Source: a bacterium UBP2_UBA4780 (GTDB taxonomy: Bacteria > Edwardsbacteria > AC1 > EtOH8). From it: 26,078 nt of DNA. Shown here piece by piece: positions 16,883 to 22,325 of the stretch; position 1 is the first letter of the stretch; the number at the start of each line of letters is the position of its first letter. The translations under genes were made by a program, and so were the position numbers. The notes below the pieces were generated by a model. It did no database searches and was not told where the DNA came from. It worked only from the letters and a program-made list of their open reading frames with translations. The DNA lies in the NCBI GenBank assembly GCA_002403115.1, contig DHHE01000121.1, forward strand, positions 2,897-28,974. The letters are read 5' to 3'.

Positions 16883-18409
16883 TCACTTCCCCCGGGGATC
16901 CCAGCGGAACTCCTTGGCCAGGATCATCTCGTCGCTGCGCGGCGTCCACTGCAGCCCCTTCTTGACCCCGTAGCAGGTCCTCTGGAAGTACAGCGGTATC
17001 AGCGGCAGGTCCTGGGCGACGATGGCCATGGCCTTCTGCAGCAGCTCCTGGCGCCCGGCCGGGTCGAACTCGCTGAAGGCCGACTGGATGATGGAATCCA
17101 GCCGCGGGTTGGAGTACCCGGTGTTGTTGCGGTGCCCCAGCTCACCGGGGGCGTGGCTGTGCAGTTCGTTGATCCCCTCGCTGGCATCGCCGTAGCTGAA
17201 GGCCAGCCCGTACATGTAGAACGGCACCGTCCCCTGCTCGATGCCGCGGTACAGGCTATCCCAGGCCACGGTGTCGGCGGTCAGCCTGATCCCGGCCTCC
17301 GCCAGCTGCCCCTCCAGCAGCTCTCCCACCCGATGGTTCATGGGCTTCAGCAGTAGCCTCAATTCCAGGCCTTTTGCGAACCCGGACCCGGCCAGCAGCC
17401 TCCTGGCGGCGCCCACGTCCCTTTCCGGAACGGGCAGGCCCGGGTTATAGCCCAGCACCGTCGGGGGAGCAATCTGATTGGCGGGCTGGCCTTGCCCGCC
17501 CAGGACCTCCCGCACCAGCTGCTCGCGATCCACGGCCAGGGAGACGGCCCGCCTCACCCGCGGGTCGGCCAAGGGGTTGCCCCCCCTCCCGGGCTTCAGA
17601 TCCCCCCCCAGCAGCCAGACGGTGGTGTATGGCGTCTCCCTGATGAGCGCCCGGCCGTCTCCTTCCAGACGGCGCCGTTGGTCCGTCCCCAGCAGGGCGT
17701 CGACGTCCGCCTCCCCGGACAGCAGCAGCCGCAGCCGCTCATCGTCGTCGGGAACGCAGCGGAACTCGGCTTGTACGAAATGGGGGCGGCTGCCCCAGTA
17801 GCCCTCGAACCGGTGCAGGGCCACGCCCCGCCGTTCCAGAAAACGGACGAAACGGTAGGGTCCGGTACCCATCGCCGCCTCGCCCGGCTCGAAGTTCCGG
17901 GGCATGATGGACACCGCCGCCAGCAGGTTTATCAGCATCGGCCGGGGCTGGTCGGTGCGCACTTCGACCGTCAGGCTGTCCAGGGCGTTGATCCGATAGA
18001 CCACCGACATGTCGCCGGCGAAAATGGAGCGGGGGTGCTCCCTGGCCCGCTTCAGGCTGTAGACCACGTCCTCGGCCCTCACCGGGCGGCCGTCGTGGAA
18101 GCGCGCTTCGGGCCTTAGGTGGAAGCGCCAGGCGTTGCTGTGGGGATTGTCGTAGCCCTTGGCCAGCATCGGCACCACCCTCAGGTTGGGATCCATCCCC
18201 ACCAGGCCCTCGTAGACGTTGGCCAGGATGTTGATGGTGACGAACTCGTCCTGGGTGTGCGGGTCCAGGCTGACCGCCCCGCCGTTCATGGCCACCACCA
18301 GCACCGTCCGCCGCCCCGGGCCGCAGCCGGCCAGCGCGGCGAACATCAGCCAGGCTATGGCGATGTATCTGGCTGATTCGCGCAAGGTTTCCAACGGCTC
18401 AACGCGCAC
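16883..18409 (-). CDS. SBP1: family 5 extracytoplasmic solute-binding lipoprotein (class A), first of the array
   Basis: 508 residues from a GTG with GAGG eight bases upstream. Lipobox L-A-G-C29. Class A N-terminal motif L-D49-P-H-T-Q-D-E, then A-N-V-Y-E-G-L-V, M-G-T-G-P-Y-R-F, V-R-R-A-V-S-L-A-V-D-R, Y-G-D-A-S-E-G-I-N-E-L-H-S, G-Y-S-N-P and P-R-S-D-E-M-I-L-A-K-E-F. It is closest to SBP8 at the far end of the array (shared N-E-L-H-S and P-R-S-D). It is the first gene downstream of the repeat-filled region 18410-19001, so the array's promoter should lie there, although no consensus match was found. The TPR frame opens right after its TGA. Confidence 0.92.
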   Translation of the reverse strand: MRVEPLETLRESARYIAIAWLMFAALAGCGPGRRTVLVVAMNGGAVSLDPHTQDEFVTINILANVYEGLVGMDPNLRVVPMLAKGYDNPHSNAWRFHLRPEARFHDGRPVRAEDVVYSLKRAREHPRSIFAGDMSVVYRINALDSLTVEVRTDQPRPMLINLLAAVSIMPRNFEPGEAAMGTGPYRFVRFLERRGVALHRFEGYWGSRPHFVQAEFRCVPDDDERLRLLLSGEADVDALLGTDQRRRLEGDGRALIRETPYTTVWLLGGDLKPGRGGNPLADPRVRRAVSLAVDREQLVREVLGGQGQPANQIAPPTVLGYNPGLPVPERDVGAARRLLAGSGFAKGLELRLLLKPMNHRVGELLEGQLAEAGIRLTADTVAWDSLYRGIEQGTVPFYMYGLAFSYGDASEGINELHSHAPGELGHRNNTGYSNPRLDSIIQSAFSEFDPAGRQELLQKAMAIVAQDLPLIPLYFQRTCYGVKKGLQWTPRSDEMILAKEFRWDPRGK

Positions 18410-18521
18410 TGGGAAAACCTCGGTTTATTCGTTCCATGTTTTCTGTGATCTCTGCTGCGCGCTTTAGACTGCAAGTCCGATTGATTTGAGGGAACCTCTA
18501 AAAATATCTCTTTTGGATGTT

Positions 18522-18626
18522 GGTCATGCTTCGACGGGTTCGGCAAACTCACCGCAAGCTGGGCTCAGCATGACCCGGTAAATACGGCATTTTGTCATGT
18601 TGAGCGAAGTCGAAACATTGACAAAA
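18522..18626. repeat. dispersed-type hairpin repeat (GGTCATGCT ... AGCATGACC)
   Basis: Two adjoining hairpins. The first has arms GGTCATGCT (18522-18530) and AGCATGACC (18567-18575). The second has TTTTGTCA (18590-18597) and TGACAAAA (18619-18626) around a TGTTGAGCGAAGTCGAAACAT loop region. Sequences of this 'CATGCTTCGAC ... GCTCAGCATGACC / TGTTGAGCGAAG' type are widespread intergenic repeats in many uncultured and environmental bacteria; that is recalled knowledge, not a search. The segment contributes spurious short open frames only. Confidence 0.6.
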
Positions 18627-18672
18627 TGCGATATTTTGAGTATCCAATCTTCTCGGGAAACATAACCATTGG

Positions 18673-18883
18673 CGCCATTGTGGATGCTCAACGCATCCAT
18701 GATGGCGTAAGGGGTCTGGGGCGCAGAGCGAGGACGTCCACGGCCGAAAGCGGAAGCGAAGGCCGGACAGATGACCATAGATTGCAGTTTAATACGCCCA
18801 TTATCATAGACTTGCCTATAATGCAAAGCCCTGCGCCCCAGCGCCTCTTTCGCCCTTTCTGGGCGGTCAGAAAGGGCAAGAGG
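18673..18883. repeat. highly structured segment with three strong inverted repeats
   Basis: Three stems occur in 211 bp. The first is CGCCATTGTGGATGC (18673-18687) with GCATCCATGATGGCG (18693-18707), 13 of 15 pairs around a TCAAC loop. The second is a perfect 11-bp pair, CTGGGGCGCAG (18716-18726) with CTGCGCCCCAG (18831-18841). The third is CCTCTT plus GCCCTTTCTG (18844-18861) pairing with CAGAAAGGGC plus AAGAGG (18868-18883), 16 pairs around GGCGGT. None is followed by a long T run, so simple terminators are unlikely. It could be the body of a MITE or a structured RNA. Confidence 0.6.
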
Positions 18884-19001
18884 AAAATACCCTTTCGCTA
18901 TCCTTAAGCAAATTATCTAATCTGCCTGAAACGTTTGGATAGTCAAATGCGATATTTTGAGGTGCCCTTGAAAAAACAGCGTCAATCCGCGTCCAAAAAC
19001 C

Positions 19002-20303
19002 CTACGTTTTAAGCGGCTTCTTCTTGGCCGCCGGGAAAAGGATGTTGTTGAGGATCAGCCGGTAGCCGGGCGAGTTGCGGTGAAGGCGGAGGTCGGTGGG
19101 CGGGTCGCCCACCAGGTGCTGGTAATCCTCGGGATCGTGGCCGCCCATGTAGGCGAAGCTGCCCTTGCCGAACAGGCCGTGCAGGTACTTGACCTCGTCG
19201 GTGCCCGCCACCTCGGCCAGCAGGACGATGCCGTCCTTGACGAGGGTGCGCCTGAAGCCGGTGTCCTGCCCCAGGAACTCCCGGACCAGGGCGGCGTGGT
19301 TCTGGGTGAGCATGCAGGACACCGGGTCGTACTTGGCAGAGAAGTCGAACAGGGTGAAGTAGGTCTCCGGTCCGCGCGAGGCCGGCGCCTCCAGGGCCGC
19401 ATCGGCTGCCCCCACGTCGAAGGTGTTGTTGACGTCGATGTCCGAGTGCTCGTAGACCATGGGGCTGGTGATCGCCCTGAAACCGGTGAAGGCGATGGTC
19501 TGCGAGTAGTCCAGCCTCTCCTGGCAGCGGGGGTCGGCCGGGTCGCCGTCGAACTCGGCCGGGACGATGTCGGTCCGGTGGGCGGCCAGGGCGATGTCCA
19601 GTGTGGCCGGGGCCGAGCACATGGCGAACAGGAAACCGCCCTCCTGCAGGTACTGGCGGACCTTCTGGGCCACCGCCAGCTTGAGCTGGGAGACCTTCCC
19701 GAAGCCCAGCTTCCCGGCCTCGCGGTTGTTGGCCCTGACCTCGTTTTTGTACCAGTCGGCGTTCTGGAAGGACGCGTAGAACTTGCCGAACTGGCCGGTG
19801 AAGTCCTCGTGGTGCAGGTGCAGCCAGTCGTACTGGCCCAGGGCGTTGGACAGCACCTCCTCGTCCCAGACGGTGCTGTAGGGAACCTGGGCGTAATCCA
19901 GCGCCAGCCGCACCGCGTCGTCCCAGGGGTCGTAGGTGGGCGGCACGTAGACAGCCAGCCGCGGCGCCTTCTCCAGCTCGATGCGCTCCATGTTGCCGGC
20001 CTCCACCTGGACGTAGATGTCCATCTTCTGGGACTCGGAGACCGGCCGGCAGTCCACCCCGCGCAGCCGGCACATCTCCTCGAGGGAGCGCACCGGCGGC
20101 AGGAGGAAGGAGCCCCCCCGGTAGTTGAGCAGCCATTCCACCTTGTGGTTGTCGAGCAGGGCCTGGTAGACGGCGCCGTAGGCCTTGAGGTGGTCGGTCT
20201 GGGTGAGGTCCATGGGGATGAGAAGGCCCTGGCCGGATAGAATTTTACCGGACAGCGGCAGCAGGACAAGGAGGGGGAAAATGGCGGAGATCTTGCTTTT
20301 CAT
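19002..20303 (-). CDS. exported protein of the 'asparagine synthetase B-like' envelope family
   Basis: A 433-residue protein from the ATG at 20303 with a signal peptide (M-K-S-K then a hydrophobic run to about residue 20). Recognisable family features are L-L-I-P-M-D near the mature start, W-L-L-N-Y-R-G-G-S-F, A-P-R-L-A-V-Y, P-W-D-D-A-V, Y-D-W-L-H-L-H-H-E-D-F-T-G-Q, G-G-F-L-F-A-M-C-S-A, D-I-A-L-A-A and Y-E-H-S-D-I-D. This matches a conserved family often annotated asparagine synthetase B in Bacteroidetes-type genomes. However, the signal peptide and the lack of any visible glutaminase or ATP-pyrophosphatase motif make that enzyme function doubtful. The G-G-F-L-F-A-M-C stretch resembles a class I glutamine-amidotransferase-like or DUF4159-like fold. 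A frame extending to a TTG at 20396 is an artefact: that TTG is part of the -35 box. Confidence 0.85.
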   Translation of the reverse strand: MKSKISAIFPLLVLLPLSGKILSGQGLLIPMDLTQTDHLKAYGAVYQALLDNHKVEWLLNYRGGSFLLPPVRSLEEMCRLRGVDCRPVSESQKMDIYVQVEAGNMERIELEKAPRLAVYVPPTYDPWDDAVRLALDYAQVPYSTVWDEEVLSNALGQYDWLHLHHEDFTGQFGKFYASFQNADWYKNEVRANNREAGKLGFGKVSQLKLAVAQKVRQYLQEGGFLFAMCSAPATLDIALAAHRTDIVPAEFDGDPADPRCQERLDYSQTIAFTGFRAITSPMVYEHSDIDVNNTFDVGAADAALEAPASRGPETYFTLFDFSAKYDPVSCMLTQNHAALVREFLGQDTGFRRTLVKDGIVLLAEVAGTDEVKYLHGLFGKGSFAYMGGHDPEDYQHLVGDPPTDLRLHRNSPGYRLILNNILFPAAKKKPLKT

Positions 20304-20367
20304 CAAAGTATTCCAGCAACTTCGGGCCGCCCCCAAGCCGGTGCGGAGGCAGCCTAACCTTATGATT

Positions 20368-20396
20368 AGTTTATGATTATTGGGGCTGTTTGTCAA
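20368..20396 (-). promoter_or_regulatory. promoter of the asparagine-synthetase-B-like gene
   Basis: On the minus strand a perfect TTGACA (20396-20391) and TAAACT (20373-20368, four of six) are separated by 17 bp in an AT-rich stretch, about 58 bp before the expected start site to ATG leader end at 20303. It lies downstream of the terminator-like hairpin at 20454-20483, consistent with a separate transcription unit. Confidence 0.7.
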
Positions 20397-20453
20397 GGGA
20401 TTTGTCTAAAAATTTGGATCTGATTTGTCGGCCAAAGGGAGCGGGATAAAACA

Positions 20454-20483
20454 GAAGAAGGCCGGCATGCGCCGGCCTTCTTC
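20454..20483 (-). terminator. intrinsic terminator-like hairpin after the PD40 gene and FlgD-Ig relic
   Basis: A perfect 13-bp stem, GAAGAAGGCCGGC (20454-20466) and its complement (20471-20483), surrounds a 4-nt loop. Read on the minus strand it is followed by TGTTTTATCC, a moderate T-rich tail. It lies 20 bp beyond the ancestral stop codon of the FlgD-Ig-like relic, where a terminator for that gene is expected. Confidence 0.75.
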
Positions 20484-20502
20484 GCCCGCTTAGCAGCGGG
20501 GG

Positions 20503-20667
20503 CTATCTGACCAGGGTCATTTCCCAGCCTGGCCGAACTCGCCCGCCTCCAAACGGTAGAGATAGACGCCGTTGGCCGCCTTCTGCCTGGCCTGATCCCT
20601 GCCGTCCCAGGAAGCGCGGTGATGTCCGGCCGGCTTCTCCCCGTCCTCCAGTATCCCTCCTATCTCC
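20503..20667 (-). pseudogene. relic of a FlgD-Ig-like C-terminal domain, frameshifted
   Basis: The minus strand downstream of the PD40 gene's stop encodes, in another frame, K-L-E-I-G-G-I-L-E-D-G-E-K, then P-A-G-H-H-R-A-S-W-D-G-R-D-Q, A-A-N-G-V-Y-L-Y-R-L-E-A-G-E-F and G-Q-A-G-K. The W-D-G-R-D and G-V-Y-L-Y-R-L motifs are hallmarks of the FlgD-Ig-like/T9SS-type C-terminal repeat that ends many secreted proteins of FCB-group bacteria. Such domains normally finish with K-M-x-L-V-R; here M-T-L-V-R and a TAG (20505-20503) sit in a neighbouring frame, so one base appears lost near 20521. The relic is GC-rich, unlike the PD40 gene it abuts. Confidence 0.75.
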
Positions 20668-21697
20668 AGCTTGGTTTGTGTGACTGATTGTTAAATGTAA
20701 TTTGATGTTGATTTGTGCCATCTACGTTCACCATCCAGATGTTTGATGTGATTTCTCCATTATTGCGCTCCTTTCTTTGAAAACAAATTCTTGTTCTATC
20801 TGGGGACCAACTGGGATGATAATCCTTAACGTCTCCGATTTTTTGTGACAGTTTTACTTTATCAGTGCCGTCCGGATTCATTATCCATATTGCCATCGTA
20901 TCTCGCAACCAGCAGGAATAAGCTATTTTTGTTCCATCCGGAGACCAAGCAGGTTCTTGACAGGTGATATTTGTGTCCGCAGGTTGGTTTGGTGTAATAT
21001 ACTGAATGTTAGATCCATCTGCATTCATAATGCAGATGGCACGATAAAAAAATCCATTCATTCCTAAATAGCCGCTGTCAAATACGATCTTTGTTCCATC
21101 CGGCGAATATTCCTGATTTCCGGCGCCATTCTCTAGATATGTCAATTGTCTTTGGTTTGTACTGTTAGAATCCATAAGCCATAGATTAAATACTTTTATC
21201 CCGGAAATGGTCAAATCAACTCGATTGAAACATATTGTACTCATGTCTGGCGACCAGCAGCTGGTTCCTTCTGTATATTGCGAACTGTGTGTTAAGCATT
21301 TTAATTCAGATCCATCATTTTTCATCGTATATATATGATAATAACTGGTATCGCTACCTCCACCTTTTGTAAAAACGATTTTTTCTCTATCAAACGACCA
21401 TGCAGGGTCAGAATCCAGCTTTTCACTTGTTCTGGGCGTTATGTTGCTCCCGTCCGAATTCATCAAAAACAAATTCCACCCCGGCTGTAAGTTCCATTGA
21501 GAGCCGTCTATGGTGGAGACAAAGATGATCGTCTCGTCCGTTACTTCAAACGGCGGGTATATCGGCTCGGGTGCCTGCGGCGGCTGGGTGGGCTTTTTGC
21601 TGCAATCCATTGCCGTCAGGGCTACCGCCGACAGCAGGCACAGGGGCAAATGCGCTTTTAGTTTCATGGCCTTGCACCGCACAACGTTCGCAGTCAT
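20660..21697 (-). CDS. PD40/TolB-type beta-propeller lipoprotein, 3'-truncated
   Basis: 345 residues from the ATG at 21697, chosen because a GGGAAGGGGG purine run lies four bases upstream; an ATG ten codons later is an alternative. A signal peptide is followed by a lipobox-like T-A-M-D-C, with the D unusual, then a proline-rich linker. Repeated TolB/PD40 blades follow: D-P-A-W-S-F-D-R-E-K-I-V-F, S-C-W-S-P-D, E-Y-S-P-D-G-T-K-I-V-F, P-A-W-S-P-D-G-T-K-I-A and P-S-W-S-P-D, alternating with I-x-x-M-N-x-D-G-S/T. The last blade ends at K-P-S-W-R, just where W-S-P-D-G is expected, so the 3' end seems lost. The gene is strikingly AT-rich relative to both neighbours, suggesting acquisition from elsewhere. 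The role is probably an envelope scaffold or binding propeller. Confidence 0.82.
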   Translation of the reverse strand: MTANVVRCKAMKLKAHLPLCLLSAVALTAMDCSKKPTQPPQAPEPIYPPFEVTDETIIFVSTIDGSQWNLQPGWNLFLMNSDGSNITPRTSEKLDSDPAWSFDREKIVFTKGGGSDTSYYHIYTMKNDGSELKCLTHSSQYTEGTSCWSPDMSTICFNRVDLTISGIKVFNLWLMDSNSTNQRQLTYLENGAGNQEYSPDGTKIVFDSGYLGMNGFFYRAICIMNADGSNIQYITPNQPADTNITCQEPAWSPDGTKIAYSCWLRDTMAIWIMNPDGTDKVKLSQKIGDVKDYHPSWSPDRTRICFQRKERNNGEITSNIWMVNVDGTNQHQITFNNQSHKPSWR

Positions 21698-21809
21698 GTT
21701 ACCCCCTTCCCCTATTTTTGTCAAGTGAATTTTCAGGCCAGGCTAAGGGATAACCCTGCCGTCCAGCCTGGAAACGGCTTTGCGGCCGGGACACGCCATT
21801 CGCTGCCTG

Positions 21810-21838
21810 TTGACAACAACCCTCTTATCTGCTAATAT
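21810..21838 (+). promoter_or_regulatory. promoter of the zinc-ribbon/dnaE unit
   Basis: A perfect TTGACA (21810-21815), a 17-bp spacer and TAATAT (21833-21838, five of six). The expected start near 21845 gives a leader of about 65 nt before the ATG at 21911. It is divergent from the PD40 gene, whose start is at 21697. Confidence 0.8.
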
Positions 21839-21910
21839 CATAGCGCAAACTCCGGCCCCAAAGCGCCGACCCCTGAATCCAGGCCAAGTTTTCGATTTTG
21901 CAGACCGCAG

Positions 21911-22216
21911 ATGAGACAATGCCATAAATGCAGCCGGGCGCTCCCCATGGGCGCCTCATTCTACCACCTGAGGATCTCGGTCCAGCAGGGCTTCGACGGG
22001 GTGGTCCAGCCCGGCGCGTCCGGGGATCTCAAGGCCCTGATGGCCAAGATCGAGCAGCAGACGGCCGGCGTGCCCGAGCAGCTGCTGGAGGACGAGGTCC
22101 ACAAGGAGTTCTCCTTCGTCCTCTGCCCCCGCTGCCGGGAGAAATTCTGCGCCAACCCATTGGACCTTCCTTTGGACATCCGCCACATCCCCAAGAGGAC
22201 TTCCGACCTGGGCTGA
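21911..22216 (+). CDS. small zinc-ribbon-like protein of unknown function
   Basis: 101 residues with two C-x-x-C knuckles, C4-H-K-C7 at the start and C72-P-R-C75 near the end, separated by a region containing Y-H-L-R-I-S and G-F-D-G-V. The arrangement suggests a single zinc site closed by the two ends of the chain. The segment between them is predicted helical and acidic (residues about 39-65). No enzyme motif, signal or membrane segment is visible. The ATG at 21911 is required to include the first knuckle; no strong Shine-Dalgarno is present. It is read from the promoter at 21810-21838 and lies 109 bp ahead of dnaE on the same strand. The function is not recognised. Confidence 0.82.
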   Translation: MRQCHKCSRALPMGASFYHLRISVQQGFDGVVQPGASGDLKALMAKIEQQTAGVPEQLLEDEVHKEFSFVLCPRCREKFCANPLDLPLDIRHIPKRTSDLG

Positions 22217-22221
22217 ACGCC

Positions 22222-22325
22222 ACAGTTTCGAGTTTCGCGCTATGAAGTTGCGAGTTAACGTTCGTAGTTCCGGCAACCTCGCATAACTCGGAACACGAAA
22301 GACGCAACCCGCAAACTCGCCCCGC
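22222..22325. repeat. degenerate inverted repeat between the zinc-ribbon gene and dnaE
   Basis: The spacer is dominated by variants of CGAGTTT/CGAGTT/AACTCG: CGAGTTTCGCGC and GTTGCGAGTT on the left, AACTCGGAACACG and GCAAACTCG on the right. The two halves are imperfect inverted copies. Such 'GAGTTTCGAGTTGCGAG' tracts recur between genes in some uncultured bacteria (recalled, not searched). It runs right up to the dnaE start and leaves no recognisable Shine-Dalgarno sequence. Confidence 0.5.

Larger units (their letters stand above)
18485..18973. repeat. composite, MITE-like repeat region upstream of the SBP array
   Basis: The gene-free segment between SBP1 and the asparagine-synthetase-B-like gene is built of nested repeats. 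Outer ends (18485-18514 and 18945-18973) are imperfect inverted copies, TTTGAGGGAACCTC against a reverse-complemented TTTCAAGGGCACCTC, both running into an AAAATATC core. A 17-bp motif, AAATGCGATATTTTGAG, occurs as exact direct copies at 18624-18640 and 18945-18961. Inside them, TTTGAGTATCCAA (18635-18647) and TTGGATAGTCAAA (18935-18947) are inverted repeats with one mismatch. No transposase is encoded. This fits one miniature element inserted within another. Confidence 0.6.

Noticed and set aside
18524..18907. Short frames on both strands in the gap upstream of SBP1
   Set aside because: They fall inside hairpin repeats, end in the repeat-derived F-A-E-P-V-E-A type peptide, and have no ribosome site or domain features.
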